Shown here piece by piece: positions 17,196 through 25,853 of a stretch of DNA of 45,881 bases; positions within the stretch are counted from its first letter, which is position 1; each line of letters starts with the position of its first letter. Below the pieces are notes generated by a model. It was not told where the DNA came from and did not search any database. It was given only the letters and a program-made list of their open reading frames with translations. The position numbers were made by a program, and so were the translations under genes. Source of the DNA: an uncultured Clostridia bacterium (GTDB taxonomy: Bacteria; Bacillota; Clostridia; Christensenellales; UBA1242); contig CANREZ010000001.1 in the NCBI GenBank assembly GCA_947629745.1, positions 79,300 through 125,180 on the forward strand. The letters are read 5' to 3'.

Positions 17196-18299
17196 CTACA
17201 ATCTCCTAAGTGGGATTATTAGATAGGTAAAGTCGGTATCCTCCACACCGGTTATTGTACATGGGGCAATGCCATTGAAATTCAATTTTAGGAACTCACA
17301 ATCTATCACCCTCAGTGCCTCGGTGAAGTACCTTGCGTTAAAGTCTAGTGACACATCATTTCCCTCGAGGGATATTGTAATATTCTCTTTGAAATCTCCA
17401 AGGTCGCTCTTGGCTGACACTAACATCACTTTGTCTGTGACGTCGAATCGTACTAAGTTGTTCCTCTCAATCCTAGATAGCAGTCCTGCACGGTCGAGAG
17501 TATTGGTTAGTTGTTCCTTATTGATAGTAACAACAGTTGAGGCTTGGCTAGATTTCTCTAAGACTTGCTTGTACTCAATGAATTGACCGTTTAGCAGTCT
17601 CGTTGTAATAGATGTATTGTCTATCTGGAGCATCAAGTAATTTGGCTCGACATACACTGTGATGATATCTTCGTCGTCTTCGAGAAGCTTGCTAATCTCA
17701 GAAAGGGACCTTGCTGGGATTATAGCGCTCATGTCTCCGCTTGCCTTCTGCACAGTGCGCTTTAGAAGTGCTATACGGAATCCGTCCACTGCTACTGAGG
17801 AGATGCTACTGCCCTCAATCTCAAATAGTGCACCCTTTAGCACCGGTCTATTGTCGTCGGTTGCTACTGAGAAAATTGTCTTGTCGATTAATTCCCTTAA
17901 GTCCTTTGAAGTGATATCAAAATAATTATCTCTAGATAAGCTCTTCATTGTAGGGAATTCATTTGCAGGCAAGCACTGGATTGTGACCACGCTATCGGTG
18001 TAGCTGATGGATAACACGTTCCTGTCATTGAGGTTTAGCTCAATTTGCTCGCCCGAGAGTTTCTTGATAAACTCACAGAAGAATTTGCCTGGGACGACGG
18101 TGGAACCTTCTAATTTCACCTCAGCACGAATCTGCTTCTCTATATATAGTTCCTGGTCGGTGGCAGATAGAGTGAGAGTATCATCCTTTGCCTCTAGCCT
18201 AATTCCTTCCAAAATAGAATTCGTCGTCTTAGATCCTAAAGCTTTGCTAACCTTTAGTACTGCATCACTTAGTTCTAATCCATTACATACAATTTTCAT
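17196..18299 (-). CDS. dnaN: DNA polymerase III beta sliding clamp
   Basis: 367 residues, the normal size for the three-domain clamp. It has the M-K-I-V-C-N…L-x-x-A-V-x-x-V-S-K-A-L-G start and the C-terminal Y-L-I-I-P-L-R, typical of DnaN (the usual end is MPMR/L). Two such subunits form the ring that holds the replicative polymerase on DNA. The ATG at 18299 has only a weak upstream site; a better AAGGAG lies 13 bases further. The gene lies directly after dnaA across the proposed origin and before rpmH, all on the minus strand. Confidence 0.97.
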   Translation of the reverse strand: MKIVCNGLELSDAVLKVSKALGSKTTNSILEGIRLEAKDDTLTLSATDQELYIEKQIRAEVKLEGSTVVPGKFFCEFIKKLSGEQIELNLNDRNVLSISYTDSVVTIQCLPANEFPTMKSLSRDNYFDITSKDLRELIDKTIFSVATDDNRPVLKGALFEIEGSSISSVAVDGFRIALLKRTVQKASGDMSAIIPARSLSEISKLLEDDEDIITVYVEPNYLMLQIDNTSITTRLLNGQFIEYKQVLEKSSQASTVVTINKEQLTNTLDRAGLLSRIERNNLVRFDVTDKVMLVSAKSDLGDFKENITISLEGNDVSLDFNARYFTEALRVIDCEFLKLNFNGIAPCTITGVEDTDFTYLIIPLRRL

Positions 18300-18309
18300 T
18301 TTCGCGCTC

Positions 18310-18506
18310 GTGCTCCTTCATGATTATTTTTTATTATTTTTAAATTATTATTGTTATTATTACTCTTGTGGAAAAGTGGACAAGTCCAAAATTTTCTAAT
18401 TTACTATCTTATTTTATAAAAAATGATGCATTTTGTCCATTAAATTTAGTAATCAAATTGTGAATAAGTGGTGTACAAGTAGTGAGAGTTTCTTCACATA
18501 TCCACA
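18310..18506 (-). other. Putative oriC: DnaA boxes plus DnaA-trio-like run between dnaA and dnaN
   Basis: Within 140 bases are four DnaA-box-like 9-mers: TGTGGAAAA (18367-18375), TGTGAATAA (18459-18467), TTCTTCACA (18490-18498) and ATATCCACA (18498-18506). Their complements are one or two mismatches from TTATCCACA. A TTGTCCAC half-box is beside the first. On the minus strand TTTTCCACA is followed closely by (TAA)n-type triplets (18342-18364) and then an A/T-only stretch to about 18312. This resembles the DnaA-box/DnaA-trio unwinding layout described for Bacillus subtilis, also located between dnaA and dnaN. Transcription is outward on both sides apart from dnaA-recF. Confidence 0.65.
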
Positions 18507-19847
18507 TTAGGCGTGTTCAATAGTATTTTTTATATCCTCGATAGTGACACGCATCCTGTTGCTGTCCTTGATGTTATTAGTAATCTTTTCTCTAGCATGG
18601 ATCACTGTGGTGTGATCTCGTCCACCAAATATCTCACCGATGGATGCTAGTGGCAGGTCAAGCATATCGCATATCAGATACATTGCAATCTGCCTTGGCT
18701 CGACTATCTCTTTATTCTTTTTCTTGCCTACTAGATCACTCTTTTCTATTCCAAAATATTTGCACACAGCCATGATTATCTTGTCTGGAGTGATGGACTT
18801 CTTGGTGGATATTATCTGATCCTTTAGTGCTTCGGACACATCCTCCATAGTGGCATGAGTCTTGCCAGATAAATTGGCATAGAATACTACTTTGCACAGC
18901 ACTCCCTCCATCTCACGCACGTTGGAATTGCTGCTGGAGGCTATGTAGTCTATGACATCTTCGTCTATATTGTAATGTTCCTGCTGAGCTTTCTTTTGGA
19001 GAATTGCAAACCTTGTCTCATAGTCTGGGAATTGAATATCCTGTATCAGTCCCATTGAGAATCTGGACCTAAGCCTCTCCTCGAGAGTCTCTATCTCCTT
19101 TGGTGATCTATCTGATGCAATTATAATCTGCTTATTATTCTGATACAATTCGTTAAAAATATTGAAGAATTCTTCCTGCGTCGATGTACGCTTTGAGATG
19201 AATTGGATATCGTCTATCATGAGCACGTCGACATTGGTGTATTTATTCCTAAAATTAGCGATTGCTCCGATCTTGTCTGGCGAGACCATGCAGTCTGTGT
19301 AATCTGTAGTAAACTTGTTGCACGTGACATACATCACTTTAAGATCCGGTCTAGTCTTTTGTAGATAATTGCCAACGGCGTGGAGCAAGTGAGTCTTGCC
19401 TAGTCCCACTCCGCCATATATGTATAGAGGATTGATCTTGGTCACTGGATTTTCCGCCACACCACGAATTGCGGCATAGACGTATTTATTCGAATTTCCT
19501 ACAACGAAGTTATCAAAAGTGAATTTCTCATTAAACTTGCATATCGGACTTGCGACGCTCTCAGACTTTTGCTCCATAGTAGACTCAAATTGCTTTAGCT
19601 CAGTAGGGTCTAATATTACAAAATTGGTGAGGGATTCCTCAGTCTTCTTTAGTGCATTCCGGATAGTTTCCTCATGCATCTTTATCACCCTATTCTTCGC
19701 AGTCTCACTAGTGGTCGATAGATATATCACGCTATCTTTGATCGTCACAGGCTCCAGTGTGCGTATCCATAGGTCAAATGAGACTGTAGGGATCTCACGC
19801 TCAAGTATGGCAAGTGCGCTATTCCAGATTTCTTTAATATCTCTCAT
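18507..19847 (-). CDS. dnaA: Chromosomal replication initiator DnaA
   Basis: 446 residues with the four DnaA domains. The N-terminal interaction domain starts with I-W-N-x-A-L. A short variable linker (about 82-105) follows, then the AAA+ domain with Walker A G-G-V-G-L-G-K-T (145-152) and Walker B L-M-I-D-D-I-Q-F (about 209-216). The C-terminal helix-turn-helix carries the signature G-E-I-F-G-G-R-D-H-T-T-V-I-H-A. It binds DnaA boxes and unwinds oriC in the ATP-bound form. It has its own promoter in the 65-base gap after recF and an AAGGAA site. DnaA-box-like sequences begin one base beyond its stop codon. Confidence 0.98.
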   Translation of the reverse strand: MRDIKEIWNSALAILEREIPTVSFDLWIRTLEPVTIKDSVIYLSTTSETAKNRVIKMHEETIRNALKKTEESLTNFVILDPTELKQFESTMEQKSESVASPICKFNEKFTFDNFVVGNSNKYVYAAIRGVAENPVTKINPLYIYGGVGLGKTHLLHAVGNYLQKTRPDLKVMYVTCNKFTTDYTDCMVSPDKIGAIANFRNKYTNVDVLMIDDIQFISKRTSTQEEFFNIFNELYQNNKQIIIASDRSPKEIETLEERLRSRFSMGLIQDIQFPDYETRFAILQKKAQQEHYNIDEDVIDYIASSSNSNVREMEGVLCKVVFYANLSGKTHATMEDVSEALKDQIISTKKSITPDKIIMAVCKYFGIEKSDLVGKKKNKEIVEPRQIAMYLICDMLDLPLASIGEIFGGRDHTTVIHAREKITNNIKDSNRMRVTIEDIKNTIEHA

Positions 19848-19868
19848 AGTATGTTCCTTATAAAAAAT

Positions 19869-19897
19869 AGATTACATATATATTGTATATTTGTCAA
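19869..19897 (-). promoter_or_regulatory. Promoter of dnaA
   Basis: On the minus strand: TTGACA (plus 19892-19897), a 17-base spacer, and TAATCT (plus 19869-19874). It is 21 bases before the dnaA ATG, inside the recF-dnaA gap. I saw no DnaA box overlapping it. Confidence 0.75.
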
Positions 19898-19912
19898 GCA
19901 AACCGCTGACTA

Positions 19913-21001
19913 CTAATTGGTAGTTTTTGTTATCTTGCCTGCATTTACTAAATATTTTGTGCATGGCACATCGTATTCAAAATGTGTGCAAGTGAGTATT
20001 GTCTGGATATTTTGGATCCTATCAAGCAGGGCATGTTTCCTCTCCTCATCCAGCTCACTTAGCACATCATCTAGTATTAGCACAGGATATGTGCCAAGTT
20101 CGGCACGGAATATCTCAAGCTCAGCTAATTTTAGCGATAGCGCAGTTGAGCGCTGCTGGCCTTGTGAGCCGTAGTATCTCACATCAATATCATTTAGAGT
20201 GATCTTAATATCGTCACGGTGCGGTCCAGTGGTAGTGTATCTTAGCTCAATATCCTTTGCTGTGCTCTCCTCGAGTCTTAGTAGCAACTTTGAAGTAATT
20301 TCGTCCACACTCTGTCCCACTACTCCCGTGTAGGATAATTTTAGTGTCTCCTTGCCTTTTGAGATAATGTCATGCTCACGAGCAGCAAAGTCCTTTAGTT
20401 TATCTATGAATTTTAGTCTAGAATACACGATGTATGCACCGGTCTTTGCCAGTTGCTCATTCCATATAGGCAGTGTGCGGTGCAGATCGGCCTCGCTTGT
20501 CACAGTCTTTAGGAGCTTGTTCCTCTCAGATAAAATCTTGTTGTACCTAGATAGTGCGTAGAAGTAATTGCGGTCGAATTGGGATAAGTCAATATCCATG
20601 AATCTCCTGCGCTCATCTGGGCTATCTTTTATTAGTTTCAGCTCATCTGGGCTAAAATACACAGCGTTGAAATTGCCAAGCAACTCCCCCATTTTGAGGA
20701 TTGGGATGCCATTTATCTTGATGGATTTATTCTTATTTGGGAATAGATAGATGGAGATATTCTTTCGGCCTTTGTTTTCGACAGATAAGTCCACCCTTGC
20801 AAATTCTTTGTCCCAAAGTATTAAATCACGGTCGCGATTGGTCCTCATACTCTTGCCAATTGCGCACAAAAAAATTGCCTCGGCTAGATTGGTCTTGCCT
20901 TGAGCATTATCCCCGACAAGAACATTTAAGCCGCTAGAAAGGCTTATGGATAGGTCGGAATAATTCCTATAGTTTTTCAGTTTAATCGAAGCAATTTTCA
21001 T
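19913..21001 (-). CDS. recF: DNA replication/repair protein RecF
   Basis: 362 residues, normal for RecF. An L-K-N-Y-R-N-Y start, Walker A G-D-N-A-Q-G-K-T-N (30-38), the ABC-like signature region S-Q-G-Q-Q-R-S-T-A-L-S-L-K (near 280) and Walker B P-V-L-I-L-D-D-V-L-S-E-L-D are all visible. RecF loads RecA at single-strand gaps with RecO and RecR. It usually follows dnaN; here it precedes dnaA. The ATG has no ribosome-binding site. A TATAAT box ends only nine bases before the ATG, so the message would be leaderless or nearly so. Confidence 0.96.
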   Translation of the reverse strand: MKIASIKLKNYRNYSDLSISLSSGLNVLVGDNAQGKTNLAEAIFLCAIGKSMRTNRDRDLILWDKEFARVDLSVENKGRKNISIYLFPNKNKSIKINGIPILKMGELLGNFNAVYFSPDELKLIKDSPDERRRFMDIDLSQFDRNYFYALSRYNKILSERNKLLKTVTSEADLHRTLPIWNEQLAKTGAYIVYSRLKFIDKLKDFAAREHDIISKGKETLKLSYTGVVGQSVDEITSKLLLRLEESTAKDIELRYTTTGPHRDDIKITLNDIDVRYYGSQGQQRSTALSLKLAELEIFRAELGTYPVLILDDVLSELDEERKHALLDRIQNIQTILTCTHFEYDVPCTKYLVNAGKITKTTN

Positions 21002-21010
21002 AACTATAAT

Positions 21011-21016
21011 ATTATA
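21011..21016 (-). promoter_or_regulatory. Extended -10 box directly in front of recF
   Basis: On the minus strand TGATATAAT ends nine bases before the recF ATG. A TTGAAA lies 15 bases upstream as a weak -35. The predicted transcription start falls two or three bases before the start codon. Confidence 0.5.
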
Positions 21017-21174
21017 TCAAAAAGTTGCATATTTCAAAAGTGAAACGCACCCAATTTGTCTAGTTATTTTGCACTAATGTGGCAAGTCACTGACCTCGTG
21101 TGACGATAAAGAATATTTATTTAAAAATTAAGAGAGCGTAAAGTAGGTAGAAAGAGAGATACAAGTCGGCTCAA

Positions 21175-21345
21175 TGTGGCACGCCACTGTCCTAGTTTAT
21201 AATTATTTTTTTATCATTTATGTTTAGTGCATAGATAGAGATAGAGAGTATAAGAGTTGGCACTAAGACTAGACCAAGAGCTTGCTCAATCCCCTCAGCC
21301 ACCTATTCGGTGGCAGCTCCCCCTACTACGGGGCGCCTATTAAGG
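21175..21345 (-). repeat. REP-like repeat element, copy C (inverted)
   Basis: Read on the minus strand it has the same order as copy B: AGGCGCCCC, GGGGGAGCTG, a GCCACC/GGTGGC hairpin (21298-21314), CTGAGGGGATTGAGCAAGCT, AGTGCCAACT…CTCTCTATCTCTATCTATG, CATAAATGATAAAAA, and the end palindrome GTGGCGTGCCAC (21176-21187). A second related end, GTGGCAAGTCACTGACC, lies about 100 bases further left (from 21077). It occupies the divergent recF-mnmE gap (21002-21535), which otherwise holds only the recF and mnmE promoters. Confidence 0.75.
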
Positions 21346-21479
21346 AAGAAATTAAAAATGCAAGTTCAATGCACGAGCGGTCACCTAAATAAGGTCGAAA
21401 GTAAAAATAGATTTAAACTTATTTGTGTATTACATGATTAGAGCAAATAGCGAATTTTACGAAAGGAATTTTAAAAATA

Positions 21480-21508
21480 TTGTATAAAATGCCACACTAT
21501 GATATACT
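21480..21508 (+). promoter_or_regulatory. Promoter of mnmE
   Basis: TTGTAT (21480-21485), a 17-base spacer, and TATACT (21503-21508) preceded by an extended TG, 27 bases before the GTG start of mnmE. Confidence 0.7.
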
Positions 21509-21535
21509 ATTTAGGCAAAAGGTAGGAGGATAGTC

Positions 21536-22876
21536 GTGGAAGATACAATTGTAGCTATCGCAACACCTAGCGGCGTGGGCGGAATAGCAATTGTAAGGCT
21601 GAGTGGACAGAAGTCGTATGAGCTAATGCGACAGGTTTTTTCATGCGGAAAAGTGAAAAATTTTGAGCCACGACACGCATATCTTGGGCTATTTGACGCA
21701 AAAGATTTGACCGACCATTGCATAATGATATACTTCAAGGCTCCTAGCAGTTACACAGGCGAGGACGTGGTGGAATTCCAATGCCACGGCGGAAACGTCG
21801 TCGCGATGAAAATAGTGGATAGACTGACTGAACTTGGCGCTAGGATTGCCCAAGCTGGAGAATTCACCAAACGCGCATTCCTAAATGGAAAAGTGACCCT
21901 GGACGAAGCCGAAGGTGTGATAGATATAATCAATGCTACATCGACTGCTGAGGCTCGTGCAGGATATGAATTAACTAATGGCGCATTGTCTAGCAAAATT
22001 GGTGCTCTGCAGGATAGGCTAAAAAATGTAGCTGCTACAATTGATGTCGTGATGGACTACCCAGATGAGAGTGTGGATGACGATGCAAATATCGACCTAA
22101 GCCGCGAAATAGGCGAAATTAGACACGAAATATCTCACTTATTAGATGGTGCGAAGAGTGGAAAGATTATAAAATCCGGCTATAGAATTGCCCTAGTCGG
22201 CAAGCCAAATGCAGGAAAAAGCAGCTTATTTAACAACTTGCTTGCCTATAATAGGTCAATTGTGACTGATATATCTGGCACTACTCGAGACACGATAGAG
22301 GAAGCATATGAGTATCGCGGGATAAAATTTGTGATAATAGACACCGCGGGTGTGAGAAGTACAGATGACACAATAGAGAGGATCGGCATAGACCGCTCTA
22401 TTGATGCGATAAATAGTTGTGACCTAATATTATTCCTAATCGACGGCGCAGATAGTATCACAAAAGAAGATATTGACATTTACAATATTATTAAAGACAA
22501 AAATTACATAATAATTGTCAACAAGTGTGATATTTCTGACAAATGCGATGTATCTCAGTTTAATGGAGAGAAATTGTATCTATCTGCAATCACAGGAAAG
22601 GGCGTAGATGAGTTAAAGGAAAAATTGTACACCCTTGCTACTAGTGACATGAGACAGGACACATTAGCACTGGTGAATAAGAGACATATTAGTATACTAT
22701 TTGATGCAGTGAAGTCGTGTGATGCAATTATAGATAAGATAAAGATGGGTGAAAGCGCAGATATTCTATCCATCGAAGTCGATCAATTGTGGCAAAAACT
22801 CGGCCAGATCACGGGGAATTGTGACAGACGTGACATAATCGATGAGATATTCGATAAATTTTGCGTAGGGAAATAA
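21536..22876 (+). CDS. mnmE: tRNA modification GTPase MnmE
   Basis: 446 residues. The N-terminal folate-binding domain starts D-T-I-V-A-I-A-T-P-x-G-x-G-G-I-A-I-V-R-L-S-G. A helical domain encloses a G domain: G1 G-K-P-N-A-G-K-S (222-229), D-T-A-G-V-R and N-K-C-D. The C-terminal F-C-V-G-K carries the catalytic cysteine. With MnmG it installs the carboxymethylaminomethyl group at U34 of certain tRNAs. The start is GTG, preceded by GTAGGAGG. mnmG, its partner, follows after 243 very AT-rich bases in which I recognise nothing else. Confidence 0.97.
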   Translation: MEDTIVAIATPSGVGGIAIVRLSGQKSYELMRQVFSCGKVKNFEPRHAYLGLFDAKDLTDHCIMIYFKAPSSYTGEDVVEFQCHGGNVVAMKIVDRLTELGARIAQAGEFTKRAFLNGKVTLDEAEGVIDIINATSTAEARAGYELTNGALSSKIGALQDRLKNVAATIDVVMDYPDESVDDDANIDLSREIGEIRHEISHLLDGAKSGKIIKSGYRIALVGKPNAGKSSLFNNLLAYNRSIVTDISGTTRDTIEEAYEYRGIKFVIIDTAGVRSTDDTIERIGIDRSIDAINSCDLILFLIDGADSITKEDIDIYNIIKDKNYIIIVNKCDISDKCDVSQFNGEKLYLSAITGKGVDELKEKLYTLATSDMRQDTLALVNKRHISILFDAVKSCDAIIDKIKMGESADILSIEVDQLWQKLGQITGNCDRRDIIDEIFDKFCVGK

Positions 22877-23119
22877 TATATAATATTGATAATTTTTATA
22901 TAGAAATATAGATATATACTTATTTATATAAATATATTATTTGATGATATTTTATATATGAGTATAATAAGATGTTATTTTTATATAAGATGAATTTTAA
23001 TATATGAGATAAATTATATTACTAAAGATAATTTATCTATTGATAATATTTACTAAATATTTAATATTTTGTTAATTTTATAATTATTTAATTTAAAATA
23101 ATTTGTATAGGAAAAATTT

Positions 23120-24982
23120 ATGAGGAAAAAGTATGGAGTGATCGTGATAGGTTCGGGCCACGCGGGATGCGAGGCGGCTCTTGCATGCGCTAGAATGGGC
23201 GTAAAAACTCTGCTTTTGACCCTAAATTTGGACAGTATTGCATATCTTGCTTGCAATCCATCAATTGGTGGGACGGCAAAAGGCCAATTGGTTAGTGAGA
23301 TTGATGCGCTTGGTGGGCAGATGGGCATAATTGCGGACAAGACTACCCTGCAACTTAGGATGCTAAATAGTAGTAAAGGTCCGGCTGTGAGAAGCTTGCG
23401 TGCGCAAGTTGATAAAAATAGATACCATATTGAGATGAAAAAAGTGTTGGAAAACACCAAAAATCTGGATATTAAGCAAGCTGAAGTCTCTAAAATTCTG
23501 ACTAACGATGGCAAAGTGTGCGGGATCTGCACCGCTCAAGGGGCAAAATACCTTTGCGATTGTGCTATAGTTTGCACCGGCGTTTATCTAAAAAGCAAAG
23601 TTATTATTGGAAAATACCACGCAAATAGCGGTCCAAATGGGTTCATGCCGGCAAATAAACTTACTAAATCACTAATAACACTTGGAATTCCAGTAAAAAG
23701 GTTCAAAACTGGTACACCAGTGCGCATCCACGGTGACACTATAGATTATTCGAAACTTGAGGTGCAACATGGTGATCATGTGTTTCCATTCAGCACGATG
23801 ACAAAACGTCAAGCAAAGAACGTGAAAGATTGCTATCTGACCTACACAAACTTAAAAACTCATGAGATTATCTTAAAAAATCTCGACCGATCTCCTCTAT
23901 TTAATGGAACTATTAAGAGCACTGGGCCTAGATATTGCCCAAGTATTGAGACAAAAGTGGTGAAATTTGCTGATAAAGACCGTCATCAACTCTTCCTTGA
24001 GCCTGAGGCTGGAAATACAAAGGAAGTATATTTGCAAGGATTATCCACCAGTCTGCCTATAGATTTGCAGGAAAAGATGGTTCATTCTATCGCAGGACTT
24101 GAAAATGCCCACATTATGCGCGATGGGTACGCTATCGAGTATGACTGTATAGATAGCTTATCTTTGTATCCAACTTTGGAGTCAAAGATTGTAAATGGAC
24201 TCTATTTTGCAGGACAAGTCAATGGAACTAGTGGATATGAAGAGGCAGGGGCGCAAGGAATTTTAGCCGGAATAAATGCAGCGCTAAAACTAAAAAACCG
24301 CGAACCACTAATCCTCGATAGGTCAAATAGTTATATAGGTGTGCTTGTGGATGACCTTGTGACCAAAGGTTGTGACGAACCATACAGGATGATGACCAGC
24401 CGTGCGGAATATAGACTACTACTGAGACAAGATAACGCCGACCAGAGATTGACCGAGATTGGCCGCAATGTGGGGCTGGTGAGTGATGCTAGGCACAAAC
24501 TCTTTAGAGAAAAAATGTACACTTTATCCTCAATGTACGAAATTTTAGATCAAAAACCTGATTTTAGTGAGCTAAAAGCATTTTTTATCAAGATGAATGA
24601 GAGTATTCCACAATCTAATATGACTTATCGCGCTATGCTTAGTAGGAGTAATATTGGAATAAACGACATCTGTAGTCATTTTGATATTCTAAATAGTTAT
24701 CCTCAAAATTATAAAGATATCATTGAAACTGAGGTAAAATATGCGGGATATATCAAAATTCAGCGTGACGAGATTGAAAAAGCAAGGAAAATTTATGATG
24801 AAGTAATTCCTGATGATATCAACTACAATAATATTAAGGGACTTAGAATTGAGGCGCAATGTAAACTCGATGCGATACGACCACACACTTTAGGTCAAGC
24901 TTCACGAATTAGTGGAGTAAACCCAGCTGATATATCTGTATTATCTGTTTATCTAAAAGTCCTAAAATCTAAGAAGAAATAA
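23120..24982 (+). CDS. mnmG: tRNA uridine-5-carboxymethylaminomethyl modification enzyme MnmG (GidA)
   Basis: 620 residues. The FAD-binding signature V-I-G-S-G-H-A-G-C-E-A-A is at about 9-20. C-N-P-S-I-G-G-T-A-K-G follows, then K-T-G-T-P-x-R, G-Q-V-N-G-T-S-G-Y-E-E-A-x-x-Q-G and the C-terminal helical domain with R-x-S-G-V-N-P-A-D. It is a flavin enzyme acting as a complex with MnmE on wobble uridine 34. TAGGA is seven bases before the ATG. The gap from mnmE (22877-23119) is almost pure A/T and contains no clear promoter match, so the two may be one operon despite the distance. A terminator appears only 400 bases past the stop. Confidence 0.97.
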   Translation: MRKKYGVIVIGSGHAGCEAALACARMGVKTLLLTLNLDSIAYLACNPSIGGTAKGQLVSEIDALGGQMGIIADKTTLQLRMLNSSKGPAVRSLRAQVDKNRYHIEMKKVLENTKNLDIKQAEVSKILTNDGKVCGICTAQGAKYLCDCAIVCTGVYLKSKVIIGKYHANSGPNGFMPANKLTKSLITLGIPVKRFKTGTPVRIHGDTIDYSKLEVQHGDHVFPFSTMTKRQAKNVKDCYLTYTNLKTHEIILKNLDRSPLFNGTIKSTGPRYCPSIETKVVKFADKDRHQLFLEPEAGNTKEVYLQGLSTSLPIDLQEKMVHSIAGLENAHIMRDGYAIEYDCIDSLSLYPTLESKIVNGLYFAGQVNGTSGYEEAGAQGILAGINAALKLKNREPLILDRSNSYIGVLVDDLVTKGCDEPYRMMTSRAEYRLLLRQDNADQRLTEIGRNVGLVSDARHKLFREKMYTLSSMYEILDQKPDFSELKAFFIKMNESIPQSNMTYRAMLSRSNIGINDICSHFDILNSYPQNYKDIIETEVKYAGYIKIQRDEIEKARKIYDEVIPDDINYNNIKGLRIEAQCKLDAIRPHTLGQASRISGVNPADISVLSVYLKVLKSKKK

Positions 24983-25337
24983 TAATAGCAGAAGTTTAAT
25001 AGAATTAATGTAATTGTAGAGTTGAAGTCGATAATGAGTTAATGATTGTGTAAATACAAATAGAATAAAAAACATATAGAATTACTAGAAATATAATATT
25101 AATATTACTCTAATGTACTAATATCATATAATACGATAGTTTTGAATTCTAAGTGAAATATAATTTAATCCAATATTTGCAATACTATTCAAAGTATTTA
25201 TACATTAGATCTTAAAATTTTAAATAAAACTAATCAAACTAAACTGTATAATACTACTCAAATAATAATACATAGTACTATTCTATCTGTAATGTAAAGT
25301 ACTATTCGTAATGATTATTATTATCTTAAAAACAAAT

Positions 25338-25353
25338 TGTTTCACGTGAAACA
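25338..25353. promoter_or_regulatory. parS: parS site 1 (ParB binding)
   Basis: TGTTTCACGTGAAACA, the exact 16-bp Spo0J/ParB consensus, within a 20-bp perfect palindrome (25336-25355). parA and parB lie 2.3-3.2 kb downstream. Confidence 0.95.
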
Positions 25354-25382
25354 ATATGCAAAATTATTTATAACTCTCAAAC

Positions 25383-25410
25383 AAAAAACGGCTAGTTATA
25401 GCCGTTTTTT
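25383..25410 (+). terminator. Perfect hairpin terminator inside the AT-rich region
   Basis: AAAAAACGGCTA pairs with TAGCCGTTTTTT around GTTA, 12 perfect base pairs that work in either direction. It is 400 bases past mnmG and 29 bases past parS site 1. A degenerate look-alike (GGCCAATTATAGGC then Ts) follows parS site 2 at about 25761-25785. Confidence 0.85.
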
Positions 25411-25721
25411 AGTTGTTGAATAGTATGTTTTATATTATTGAATAGATTGATGTTATTCTATAAAGATATAGAATTTTATAAATAAACTAACTGAAAAGAT
25501 GATATATAGACGAGTTAACAAGATAAATTTATTTGTTTATTAGAAAATGTAAAATATTTATCTTAGATTCATAATATGAGCCGTTTATAATGAATTTGTG
25601 ATCATTTGATCTCTATATATTAATAATTATCACGTTATCATTTAAATACTTAATACCTCTTCAAGTAAATTCTAATAAGTTATATTGTAAGATAAGTTTA
25701 TAAATTAGTTAAAATACTAAA

Positions 25722-25737
25722 TGTTTCACGTGAAACA
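25722..25737. promoter_or_regulatory. parS: parS site 2 (ParB binding)
   Basis: TGTTTCACGTGAAACA again, exact match to the ParB consensus, 384 bases from site 1. Confidence 0.95.
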
Positions 25738-25802
25738 ATATGGAATAAAATCGCACAGAATGGCCAATTATAGGCATATTTTTAAGATAAACGAATAAAT
25801 AC

Positions 25803-25853
<51 letters not shown>

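Noticed and set aside
25336-25355. Palindrome read as an ordinary repressor operator
   Set aside because: It equals the ParB consensus exactly, occurs three times, and parB is adjacent, so parS is the better explanation.
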